Below are positions 16,016 through 23,260 of a stretch of 23,260 nucleotides of DNA, in pieces. The notes under the pieces are model-generated. The model had not been told where the DNA came from. It searched no databases and saw nothing but the letters and a program-made list of their open reading frames with translations. The position numbers were made by a program, and so were the translations under genes. How positions within the stretch are numbered: position 1 is the first letter of the stretch; every line of letters starts with the position of its first letter. The stretch lies in contig CAZDAR010000043.1 of NCBI GenBank assembly GCA_964503665.1, forward strand, positions 1 to 23,260, read 5' to 3'. This DNA is from 40-80 sp964503665 (GTDB lineage: Bacteria > Bacteroidota > Bacteroidia > Flavobacteriales_D > Crocinitomicaceae).

Positions 16016-17947
16016 ATGAACAAGCGAACGTTATATTACATAGGATTGATATTGTTACAACTTTACTATTGTACTAACAACATTGTTTTTGCTCAAAAAC
16101 TGTTTCATCAAGATATTTTTTATGGAGGAGCAACTGCTGGTGGTGTTTCAGGAGGATATGGTACAGGATCATTTGACTTAAAACTGTATATTGAACCCGG
16201 AAGTACCATAAAACATGCTTATTTATTTGCTTACACAATTCAAAATCCTCAATATGTTGCCTACACAATAAATGGGGAAGAATATTTCATGGATACCAAT
16301 AATGTTATTATGAACTCCGAATTTCCTAATGTTAATTTTAATCCAGTTAAAGTTTATTATAATGACGTAACTAAAGAATTTAATGAAAATATCACAACTG
16401 ATTATATAATTACCATTCCTGAACAACATAATATAGGTTTAAACGAGGGTTGGTGGGCAATATATGTTTTTATAGAATATGATAATCCAAATTTATCCAA
16501 AATAGCAACTTCACTGTGGGTTAATGATAAGGATTATAAAGGAAATGAAATGTATAGTATGAACAGTATGAATACAATTGACCAAAATTATCCTATAGGA
16601 TTATCATTAATGACTGACAGAAGCTGCGATACAATATCTGATGGTGTGAAAATATTTTTAAATAATAATTATATTGGAATAATCGGGGGCAGCGATGCTG
16701 TAAATAGTTTAGCATCTTGTGCTGGAGCAAAAGGACATTTTTATTATCAAAACAATCAACTTTATGGCTTAGATGATGATGTTCCTAATGTCGTGATGAG
16801 TGGTGTAGATGCATTAGCCGATATCTCATCCTATTTGAATGACAACACATCTTATAATTTGCAACTTGAATATCAAAATCAATCGAACATCTCTAATGCT
16901 GCTGACCCTCATCTTCTTTTTATAAACGCTTACACTACTCCTTGTGACACTTTTACTACATCTATTATTAATGACACATCTATTTGTGAGGGAGGACAGT
17001 TAATGTTATATGCTAGTGGCGGTACGAAATATGATTGGTCTCCTTCTAACGGATTAAGTGATACAGTAAGTTCCAGTCCAATTGTAAGCCCTGAAAAAAC
17101 GACCTTGTATCAAGTGAGAATAGAAAACACACCTGGTTGTTCCAAAACAGAAAATGTTTTAGTTAAAGTACATCAAAACCCAAAGATAGAATCGTTAAAT
17201 ATAGAAGAATCTGTTTGTGGATCAACTTCAGGACATCTTTTCGTAAACGTAATAGGTGGAAGTACATCCTTAAAATATTCGATTAGTGAAACTTTTCAAA
17301 CCAACAAGTTCTTTTATAATTTAGGTGGTGGAGATTATACCTTGGTTATAAAAGATACGAATGGTTGCAAAATAGATACAGCAGTAAATATACCCATAAA
17401 AAACAATGTTAAGGCCTTGTTTACAGCCACTCCTGAATTAGGAGCAAAACCTTTATCGGTACATTTTATTAATCAATCGTCTAATGCATCAAATTATCAA
17501 TGGCTAGTGAATGATACGTTGCTTTCTAACAGTACGAATGAAGATTACATATTTGATAGTTCTGGTGTTTACATGGTTACGCTTGTAGCATGGAATAACA
17601 ATGTTTCTTGTAACGACACATTCAAAATTCAAATAATAGTATATGATTCATTAATCATTCAAGTTCCGAATGTATTTACACCAAATAATGATGGTGTAAA
17701 TGATTTTTTCACAGTACAAATTGAAGGTGCTAATCAAGTAAAAGGAGTGATTTTAAATCGATGGGGCGAGATATTTTTGCAATTTGAAAAAAGTATTACT
17801 AAAAATAGCGGAACGATTATTTTATGGGATGGGAGAACAAAAGACGGTACAAATGCGACAGAAGGTGTTTATTTCTATTCGATAGAAGCGCTGAATTTAA
17901 AAGAAAAAAGTAAACAAATAAATGGATTTTTCCATTTAGTACGATAA
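16016..17947 (+). CDS. secreted multidomain protein with T9SS type B sorting domain (gliding-motility-associated C-terminal domain)
   Basis: This is a 643-residue exported protein. A Sec signal peptide ends at FAQ (residue 27). Residues about 28-310 form a beta-rich domain whose order (KHAYLFAYT, then YTINGEEYF, DVTKEF, GWWAIYVFIEYDN) resembles secreted domains of the AYLYWxG type. Next come an Ig-like segment with DTSICEGGQLMLYASGG (about 320-390), a SprB-like repeat with GGGDYTLVIKDTNGC, and a PKD domain with PLSVHFINQSSNASNYQW (about 470-545). The C-terminus (about 548-643) is a type B T9SS sorting domain: VPNVFTPNNDGVNDFF, RWGEIF, WDG and EGVYFY. The protein should cross the outer membrane by the T9SS and remain on the surface or be released. 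Ligand binding or adhesion is likely but unproven. A CAGGA lies directly before the ATG. Confidence 0.93.
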   Translation: MNKRTLYYIGLILLQLYYCTNNIVFAQKLFHQDIFYGGATAGGVSGGYGTGSFDLKLYIEPGSTIKHAYLFAYTIQNPQYVAYTINGEEYFMDTNNVIMNSEFPNVNFNPVKVYYNDVTKEFNENITTDYIITIPEQHNIGLNEGWWAIYVFIEYDNPNLSKIATSLWVNDKDYKGNEMYSMNSMNTIDQNYPIGLSLMTDRSCDTISDGVKIFLNNNYIGIIGGSDAVNSLASCAGAKGHFYYQNNQLYGLDDDVPNVVMSGVDALADISSYLNDNTSYNLQLEYQNQSNISNAADPHLLFINAYTTPCDTFTTSIINDTSICEGGQLMLYASGGTKYDWSPSNGLSDTVSSSPIVSPEKTTLYQVRIENTPGCSKTENVLVKVHQNPKIESLNIEESVCGSTSGHLFVNVIGGSTSLKYSISETFQTNKFFYNLGGGDYTLVIKDTNGCKIDTAVNIPIKNNVKALFTATPELGAKPLSVHFINQSSNASNYQWLVNDTLLSNSTNEDYIFDSSGVYMVTLVAWNNNVSCNDTFKIQIIVYDSLIIQVPNVFTPNNDGVNDFFTVQIEGANQVKGVILNRWGEIFLQFEKSITKNSGTIILWDGRTKDGTNATEGVYFYSIEALNLKEKSKQINGFFHLVR

Positions 17948-18011
17948 TATAGAAAATAAATGAAAATTAAAAATAAAGGAGATGAAGTAAAATAATCTTT
18001 TACAAACACCT

Positions 18012-18057
18012 CCTTACAGCTTAAAAAAAATTCGAGACTTTTTAAACGCTGTAAAGG
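18012..18057 (+). repeat. imperfect inverted repeat between the two surface-protein genes
   Basis: Left arm 18012-18027 pairs with right arm 18039-18057 in about 16 base pairs, with a one-base and a two-base bulge, around an 11-base loop. The core is TTACAGC against GCTGTAA. There is no T-run after it, so it is not a standard terminator. It could be a degraded terminator of the upstream gene, an RNA leader structure or a regulator site. The rest of the 17948-18196 gap holds a weak TTG-N18-TAATTTAT promoter-like pair (18101-18129). Confidence 0.35.
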
Positions 18058-18196
18058 TAGTGGTTTTAGTGGAAAGATTATGTTAATTAAAAATAGGCAC
18101 TTGTTAATTGATTGTCAGAGATAATTTATCAACACGTTTTGATTCATGCGAAAAAGAATCTTTTTTAGAACTTATTTTTCATTAAAATCGAATATT

Positions 18197-19834
18197 ATGA
18201 AGTTAATTTATCAAAATATAAAAAAAACACTATTTAAAAGATTATTGATAACTCTAATGATATGTTTCAGTATGAGTGAATTCAATATTTTCTTTGCTCA
18301 AAATACAGCATGGATTTTAGCACCAAAATATAAAACTGTTGGTGGAGTGACATCCCTCCCAACAGCTCCACCTAACGACGGATACGATGGTTCATCTGCC
18401 GTGCATACTCAAAATATGCAATTAGACGCACAAGGAAATGTCTTATTTTTTGTGGTGGATGGAGTGGTGTATGATAAGGCAGGATATCAGTTAGGTGACT
18501 TAAAAGGTGAAGGACCTGCGTATGACACATACTATCTCAGAGGGAATGCAGAGGTGTGTATTGTTCCAGACCCATCTAATTGCAGTAGGTACTATATAAT
18601 AGCATCAGCTGACTTTAATACAGCAAGTCTTAGTAATCGTCTTCCTTTTTACGCACTATTAGATATGTCTCAACTGAATGAATATTATACAACAAGATAT
18701 GGTCAGTTGATAGATATTAATAATGACGGATATTCAGCAAAATCGATACCGAGTATCACTTCGGATTATTTTACTGGAGATCCATATACAGATCAAAAGA
18801 TGGGAGGTATAACTATAGCGGCATCAAAATTGAGAAGCGATAATAGTCGTTTGGTTTTCCTCACCAATGGTAGAAAGATATATCGTTATAAAATTGACGG
18901 TAATGGTTTTCAATATATGGGTTCATTTTCGTTTTACTCGGGTAGTACAGTGTTTAACAATTTAAACATACGTAGTGAAATGGAGCTGGTAGAGTTGTCT
19001 GGAGGAAATTATAGAATTGCCGTACCTTTTTTGTATGAACCACAATCTGGTAATAAGAGTGTGTCTATATTTACAGCAGATTTAGATGGGAATGGAAACC
19101 TTATTTCTAGTTCTGGCAATCAATTAGATTTTACTTTTTCAGCAAGCGATACATATAATCCTTATGTTCATGGTTTAGAATTTTCACCCAATGGAGATAT
19201 TCTATATATTACGCATGATAATTCTTATCTCCATCCCAATCCGATAGAGTATTTTGATTTTTCCAATCCTACTTTAGGTGTTCAGCCTTTAAGCGTTACA
19301 AACGCTATAGATTTTAAATCATCTCAAATTGAAATTGGAGTTGATGGCAAATTATATTTTGCAACAAGCAACAGATTAGCAACTCTTTCCAATCCTAATT
19401 CTCCTTTATCATCCAATTGGACAAACAATGCATTGGCAATAACTTTAAGTCCTAATTACGGCGGAGGAACTTTTTCTGAATATTATCTAAAAACTTACAC
19501 TCTTCCCGACCAAATCGACGGTATGGATTACGAAGCTCACTTCTATGCTAATACGCAATGCTGTATTGCTAATCAATGGTACAGCGCAGAAACTTTTACA
19601 GCAAACATAAGTGAAACATGGGAACCAGGACACAACCCATTTGGAAATACAACAGATCCCGTCTATATTAAAGATGCGCTAATTATTGCTGCAAATAAAA
19701 ATATTACGATTAAGAATATGACATTTAAATTCGCGCCTGATGCCAAAGTTGTAGTTGAACGGGCAGCTGGAGGTATCGTAAATATTAAAAAAGGAGGTGG
19801 TAAGCTAACGTTGGATCACAGTTTTTTTCCATAG
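18197..19834 (+). CDS. N-terminal part of a split, secreted T9SS beta-helix surface protein
   Basis: This frame encodes the first part of a large exported protein. I chose the ATG at 18197 because it gives a normal signal peptide: basic residues, the hydrophobic LLITLMICF, and cleavage after FFAQ at residue 35. An in-frame ATG at 18146 would add 17 residues in front. The mature part begins with a region of repeated beta strands, with segments such as LEFSPNGDILYITH that resemble beta-propeller blades, to about residue 430. It then enters a helix-like region (NITIKNMTFKFAPDAKVVVE). The frame stops at TAG 19832-19834 right after a T7 tract, in the middle of a GGGKLTLD motif that normally continues into a beta-helix. 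It has no sorting domain. The continuation lies in the -1 frame directly after (19855-21894). With one extra T the joined product would be about 1232 residues. Confidence 0.85.
   Translation: MKLIYQNIKKTLFKRLLITLMICFSMSEFNIFFAQNTAWILAPKYKTVGGVTSLPTAPPNDGYDGSSAVHTQNMQLDAQGNVLFFVVDGVVYDKAGYQLGDLKGEGPAYDTYYLRGNAEVCIVPDPSNCSRYYIIASADFNTASLSNRLPFYALLDMSQLNEYYTTRYGQLIDINNDGYSAKSIPSITSDYFTGDPYTDQKMGGITIAASKLRSDNSRLVFLTNGRKIYRYKIDGNGFQYMGSFSFYSGSTVFNNLNIRSEMELVELSGGNYRIAVPFLYEPQSGNKSVSIFTADLDGNGNLISSSGNQLDFTFSASDTYNPYVHGLEFSPNGDILYITHDNSYLHPNPIEYFDFSNPTLGVQPLSVTNAIDFKSSQIEIGVDGKLYFATSNRLATLSNPNSPLSSNWTNNALAITLSPNYGGGTFSEYYLKTYTLPDQIDGMDYEAHFYANTQCCIANQWYSAETFTANISETWEPGHNPFGNTTDPVYIKDALIIAANKNITIKNMTFKFAPDAKVVVERAAGGIVNIKKGGGKLTLDHSFFP
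19822..19828 (+). other. T7 tract at the reading-frame switch
   Basis: Seven T in a row lie six bases before the TAG stop of the upstream frame. Adding one T makes the reading continue as LDHSFFSIDDRCTSAMWLGVQVHG, linking the two halves. The tract, read in frame as T TTT TTT, is also a canonical -1 slippery heptamer. Candidates are a base-calling or assembly error, a true deletion, a phase-variable tract, or slippage in transcription or translation. Confidence 0.75.
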
Positions 19835-19854
19835 ACGATCGTTGTACTTCTGCA

Positions 19855-21894
19855 ATGTGGCTCGGAGTGCAGGTTCACGGCTATAGCACCACCCCTCAGA
19901 CAGCAAGCCAATTTTTCCCATGTAAACAAGCAAAGTTGGTTATAAACAATAACTCTGTAATAGAGCACGCACTTTTTGGTGTAGATGCAGTAAAGTTAAA
20001 CCCTGGAATATTGTGGGGAATGCCTGTTTATTTTCCTGATTTAAATTACACAGGAGGTATTATTCAGGCGAATAATTCTAGTTTTAAAAACAATGTGATC
20101 GATGCCCGATTTTGGGATTATATTGCTTCGGGAAATCCCGATAATTTAAGTTACTTTACCAATTGTATTTTTGTCACAACAGGAACTTTAAAAGACCCTA
20201 CGTTAACACCACTGTATCACGTTTATTTACAAAATGTGACAGGAGTTAAATTTAATGGAAATGATTTTAAAAATACTGCTCCGACAGCATTTACATATAC
20301 TAAACGTGGGTATGGAATTTACAGCAGTAATTCTAAATTTTATGTGGATGCTAGATGTGCCGGAACAACTTACCCATGTAACAGTTTTGATCCGAATGTA
20401 TTTCAAGATTTGTACTACGGTATTCATGCAACATCATCCGTTGCTTCACGAACAATACGTTCAGACAGAAATACGTTTATTAATAACATATATGGGATGT
20501 ACTTAAACGGACAGAATTTCTCGACTATAATTCGGAATGATTTTGAAGTATTCCGCTCCAAAACACCTAATCCTACCATTGATACTTACGGGCTTTACCT
20601 AAATAATAGTACGGGCTATACAGTAGAAGAAAATACGTTTAAAGAATATAACGACCCAAATGTGTCAGGAACTGGTAATTCTATCGGTGTTATTGTTAAT
20701 AATTCGGGTGAAGTAGATAATGCCATTTATAAAAATACGTTTTCGAATCTGAATGTTGGAGGTCAATCTCAAAATATCAACGCTCCTGTCCTTCCATCTG
20801 GTGGATGGAACTCATCGCTTCATGGCTTAAAATGGAAGTGTAATACGTTTACAGGAAATATGCAAACTGCCGACTTATTAGTTACATCAGGTAGAATTGA
20901 CTATCAGCAAGGTTATTTGTTCAGCCCTGTTTCAGACCCTATTCAAGCCACACAAGCGCCAGCTGGAAATAAATTTAGCCATTCAACTAATAATAGTGAA
21001 AACGATATAAAAGTTAATAGTGGCGCACAGCAATTTCAATATATTCATCATTCAGATTACATTACTAAGCCAGTTAGTTATTCAACCAGTAAAGTTTCTC
21101 CCTATATGAACTTTAACTTATTTTATCCTGTAGCTTTTAACAGTAATTCCTGTCCATCTCATTTAAGCAATGGTGGTGTTTTTGAAAGACAATTTATAAC
21201 TTCTAAATCAGACTCTTTAGAAACTTTGATTGCGGATAAAGAAATACTTCTACAAAAAGATAATACTACAGAAGAATTAGACAACTCAACTGATAATATT
21301 TCTTCGTATACTGCTTTAAACAATGAGATTGGATTTTTAAAATCAAAACGTTCTTATTGGGTGTATGAGAATATTCGTTCAATCATTGCGGATACAACGC
21401 TTGAAAATTCAGACGGAATAGTTCAAGAAATAATCTTATCCGAAAATATTACATTACCAAATACAGAATTATCAGTTGCTAAATTATCTGAAGAGGAAAT
21501 GTTAGAAATAGGTGTTTTACAATATTATCTCGCTCCAATAACAGAAGGATTTGAATTACCTATTATTGAGAAAGCAGAAGCTTCATCTAGCCAAACGCAA
21601 GCAGAAGCTTCTCAAACAGAAGTAATAAGTAATTTATCAATTTATCCTAATCCAACAAATATAGGAACAAGTGTAAGTATAACATTACAAAATACAGACA
21701 ATCAAGAATCAGCTTCATTTTATGTTGAAGTTTACGATTTAACACTGTATGGCAAATTATGGTTTCAACAGAATTTCAATGTCGACCAAACACAAATTAC
21801 TCTTCCAAGTAATTTGCTTAAAGCTGGTTTTTATGTTGTGAAACTTTATAAGAACGATGTGATGATAGAAACGAAGATGTTGAGAATAGATTAA
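19855..21894 (+). CDS. C-terminal part of the split T9SS beta-helix surface protein, with type A sorting domain
   Basis: The first ATG in this frame (19855) gives 679 residues, but the frame is open further back and reads FFSIDDRCTSAMWLGVQ across the T tract, so this is most likely not an independent gene. There is no signal peptide. Residues about 30-340 carry right-handed beta-helix repeats (RNTFINNIYGMYLN, YGLYLNNSTGYTVEENTF, IYKNTFSNLNV). A helical, acidic linker follows (about 440-600), with a duplicated AEAS unit at about 573-586. The last 85 residues or so are a T9SS type A sorting domain: LSIYPNPTNIG, YVEVYDL, and LLKAGFYVVKLY near the end. This half supplies the outer-membrane targeting signal that the upstream half lacks, and the upstream half supplies the export signal this one lacks. 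A strong terminator follows 21 bases after the stop. Confidence 0.85.
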   Translation: MWLGVQVHGYSTTPQTASQFFPCKQAKLVINNNSVIEHALFGVDAVKLNPGILWGMPVYFPDLNYTGGIIQANNSSFKNNVIDARFWDYIASGNPDNLSYFTNCIFVTTGTLKDPTLTPLYHVYLQNVTGVKFNGNDFKNTAPTAFTYTKRGYGIYSSNSKFYVDARCAGTTYPCNSFDPNVFQDLYYGIHATSSVASRTIRSDRNTFINNIYGMYLNGQNFSTIIRNDFEVFRSKTPNPTIDTYGLYLNNSTGYTVEENTFKEYNDPNVSGTGNSIGVIVNNSGEVDNAIYKNTFSNLNVGGQSQNINAPVLPSGGWNSSLHGLKWKCNTFTGNMQTADLLVTSGRIDYQQGYLFSPVSDPIQATQAPAGNKFSHSTNNSENDIKVNSGAQQFQYIHHSDYITKPVSYSTSKVSPYMNFNLFYPVAFNSNSCPSHLSNGGVFERQFITSKSDSLETLIADKEILLQKDNTTEELDNSTDNISSYTALNNEIGFLKSKRSYWVYENIRSIIADTTLENSDGIVQEIILSENITLPNTELSVAKLSEEEMLEIGVLQYYLAPITEGFELPIIEKAEASSSQTQAEASQTEVISNLSIYPNPTNIGTSVSITLQNTDNQESASFYVEVYDLTLYGKLWFQQNFNVDQTQITLPSNLLKAGFYVVKLYKNDVMIETKMLRID

Positions 21895-21915
21895 TAATCA
21901 AAATATTAAGTAATT

Positions 21916-21950
21916 AACAAAAGCAACTGAATCTCAGTTGCTTTTGTTTA
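21916..21950 (+). terminator. Rho-independent terminator after the surface-protein genes
   Basis: A perfect 15-bp stem (21916-21930 with 21934-21948) closes on a 3-base loop. The core is GCAACTGA/TCAGTTGC, flanked by A-rich and T-rich arms. It separates the T9SS protein genes from the hpt-adk-obg operon. Its design (long stem, three-base loop, A/T arms) matches the hairpin at 64-93. Confidence 0.9.
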
Positions 21951-22001
21951 CTATTCAACTTCATTATCATTATCAAACTGAATTTAAAAAGGTATTATAC
22001 T

Positions 22002-22030
22002 TCTTCTTTCAGATTTTAATCCTATTTTTG
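22002..22030 (+). promoter_or_regulatory. candidate promoter of the hpt-adk-obg operon
   Basis: TATTTTTG at 22023-22030 matches the Bacteroidota -7 consensus TAnnTTTG exactly. A TTC at 22002-22004 stands at the -33 spacing (18 bases) in place of TTG. The start codon of hpt lies 25 bases after the -7 element, leaving a short leader. Confidence 0.5.
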
Positions 22031-22054
22031 CAGTTCGCATAAAAAAGAGCTGAG

Positions 22055-22585
22055 GTGATACAAGTACTGGATAAAAAATTTAGCTCATTCTTAACGGCTG
22101 ACGAAATTCAGCAGAGAATAGCTGAAATAGCGACAAAAATCAATGCAGATTACAGAGGAGAAAAAATAACTTTTGTAGTTATATTGAACGGCGCTTTTAT
22201 GTTTGCCAGTGACTTGTTGAAACAAATCGACGTGGCGTGCGAAATTCACTTCGTAAAGGTAAAATCGTACGAAGGGATGAAAAGTACAGGTCAGACGAAA
22301 GAAGTCATTGGATTGACGACGGACGTTTCTGGAAAAGATGTGATTGTGGTGGAAGACATAGTCGACACGGGAATTACAATAGATGGTATTGTAAGTACTT
22401 TGCGGAATAACCACTGTAATTCAATTAAAATCGCTTCTTTACTATTTAAACCTGATGCTTTTAAAGGAGTTAATAATCCACATTATGTTGGGTTCAGTAT
22501 AGAGAATAAGTTTGTAGTGGGATATGGTTTAGATTATGATGATCACGGCCGAAATCTCGATGCTATTTTTCAATTAAATGAATAA
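22055..22585 (+). CDS. hpt: hypoxanthine phosphoribosyltransferase
   Basis: This is a 176-residue purine salvage enzyme that converts hypoxanthine (and usually guanine) plus PRPP to the nucleotide in the cytoplasm. The PRPP-binding signature VVVEDIVDTGIT has its acidic pair at about residues 100-101. FVVILNGAFMFASDL (40-54) holds the pyrophosphate-binding loop, and VKVKSYEGMKSTG (68-80) is the flexible loop over the active site. The frame starts with GTG at 22055, preceded by GAG within a few bases. The next in-frame ATG would remove the first 48 residues, so GTG is right. The length and the start IQVLDKKF are typical of Bacteroidota Hpt. It is the first gene of a conserved hpt-adk-obg operon, with 11 bases to adk. 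Confidence 0.96.
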   Translation: MIQVLDKKFSSFLTADEIQQRIAEIATKINADYRGEKITFVVILNGAFMFASDLLKQIDVACEIHFVKVKSYEGMKSTGQTKEVIGLTTDVSGKDVIVVEDIVDTGITIDGIVSTLRNNHCNSIKIASLLFKPDAFKGVNNPHYVGFSIENKFVVGYGLDYDDHGRNLDAIFQLNE

Positions 22586-22596
22586 AAAAATTAGTT

Positions 22597-23169
22597 ATGT
22601 TTAATATCGTACTTTTTGGACCTCCGGGAGCAGGCAAAGGAACACAGTCTGAGAGATTGATTGAGAAATACAAACTTCACCATATTTCTACAGGCGACAT
22701 ATTTCGTATGCACATTTCACAAAATACGCCGCTAGGACTAGAAGTAAAAAAGATTATTGCTGACGGAATGTTGGTGCCGGATTCCATTACCATTCGTATG
22801 CTGGAAGAAGAAGTTGCAAGTCATCCAGAAGCAAACGGATTTATTTTTGATGGTTTCCCAAGAACTGTTGCGCAAGCAGAATCATTGGATCGATTAATGG
22901 TGTCAAAAGGACAGAAAATTGATTTAGTACTGAAGTTAGATGTAACGGAGCAAGCAATAAAAGAACGTATTGCAGAAAGAAGTAAAATCAGCGGTCGTGC
23001 AGATGATAGTGCTGAAAAATTAATCAAACGTATTGACGAATACTTTACAAAAACCGTTCATGTTTTACCGTATTACGAAAAGCAAGGAAAAGTGGTTGTT
23101 GTAGATGGAATTGGTGCGATTGATGAGGTTTCAAATAGACTATTCGTTTCTATCGACGCTGTTCATTAA
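22597..23169 (+). CDS. adk: adenylate kinase
   Basis: This is a 190-residue adenylate kinase, interconverting ATP plus AMP with two ADP in the cytoplasm. The P-loop GPPGAGKGT is at 8-16, the AMP-binding STGDIFR at 31-37, and DGFPRT at 85-90. The LID region (about 122-145, with ERSKISGRADD) is short and lacks zinc cysteines, so this is the short-LID form usual in Bacteroidota. The arginines in ERIAERS, SGRADD and KRIDEY fit the conserved catalytic set. All key residues are present and the length is normal. It lies 11 bases after hpt and 18 bases before obg. Confidence 0.97.
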   Translation: MFNIVLFGPPGAGKGTQSERLIEKYKLHHISTGDIFRMHISQNTPLGLEVKKIIADGMLVPDSITIRMLEEEVASHPEANGFIFDGFPRTVAQAESLDRLMVSKGQKIDLVLKLDVTEQAIKERIAERSKISGRADDSAEKLIKRIDEYFTKTVHVLPYYEKQGKVVVVDGIGAIDEVSNRLFVSIDAVH

Positions 23170-23187
23170 TAATAGAAATGAAACCCA

Positions 23188-23260
23188 ATGGCATCAGATA
23201 ACTTCGTTGATTATGTGAAAATTCACTGTAATTCTGGAAACGGAGGCGGCGGTTCTACCC
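23188..23260 (+). CDS. obg: Obg-family GTPase, N-terminal fragment (runs off the window)
   Basis: The ATG at 23188-23190 opens a frame that reads MASDNFVDYVKIHCNSGNGG and continues GGST to the window end. This is the start of the glycine-rich Obg domain of the ribosome-assembly GTPase ObgE/CgtA (typical form FVDxVKIxxxSGxGGxGS). Only 24 residues are visible, so the G domain is not seen. The 18-base distance from adk and the known hpt-adk-obg order support the call. Confidence 0.9.
   Translation, partial: MASDNFVDYVKIHCNSGNGGGGST

Noticed and set aside
19829..19872. Stimulatory RNA structure after the T7 slippery site
   Set aside because: The best stem I found has five base pairs and starts about 21 bases downstream, too weak and too far to support programmed frameshifting on its own.
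21572..21611. Direct repeat AAGCAGAAGCTTC, two copies 27 bases apart
   Set aside because: It is in frame and encodes a duplicated AEAS linker unit before the sorting domain. It looks like a simple linker duplication rather than a mobile or regulatory element.

Overview
The window is AT-rich and encodes typical Bacteroidota proteins. Two secreted proteins carry type IX secretion system (T9SS) C-terminal sorting domains, one protein is a lone TonB C-terminal domain, and the gene order at the right end is hpt-adk-obg. Several gaps hold a -7 element of the form TAnnTTTG. A member of Flavobacteriales is most likely; the genus cannot be fixed from sequence reading alone. A run of exactly 100 N shows that this is a scaffolded draft assembly.

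Left part (1-11.7 kb) is a surface-glycan locus. After the tail of an unidentified gene and a strong bidirectional terminator, a GT4 glycosyltransferase (minus strand) is divergent from a Wzx-like flippase (plus strand). A compact minus-strand operon runs from about 11.6 kb down to 2.8 kb: Wzy-like polymerase, second Wzx flippase, the three-gene sugar amidation cassette (wbuX-type amidotransferase, HisH-like glutaminase, HisF-like partner), GT4 glycosyltransferase, O-antigen ligase/polymerase, GT2 glycosyltransferase and, at the end, a small exported TonB_C protein. Most of these genes overlap or lie within a few bases of each other. Together they suggest a Wzx/Wzy-type polysaccharide bearing an amidine (acetamidino-type) or related nitrogen modification. 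The initiating transferase, export genes and nucleotide-sugar synthesis genes are not in the window.

Middle part (11.7-15.7 kb) is a minus-strand pair: a zinc-independent quinone oxidoreductase whose Rossmann core is lost in the N gap, and directly after it a 1097-residue superfamily I (COG1112-like) helicase.

Right part (15.7-23.3 kb) is on the plus strand. It holds a secreted multidomain protein with a T9SS type B sorting domain, then a larger secreted beta-helix protein with a type A sorting domain. The latter is split into two reading frames at a T7 tract, one base short of a continuous gene. After a strong terminator come hypoxanthine phosphoribosyltransferase, adenylate kinase and the start of the Obg GTPase.

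The points most worth a second look are the T-tract split of the large surface protein, the loss of the catalytic Asp11 in the HisF-like protein while the ammonia-gate residues are kept, and the loss of the metal-binding acidic motif in the GT2 enzyme. I found no CRISPR array, tRNA, rRNA, insertion sequence or clear phage module. I see no system that I could defend as wholly new.
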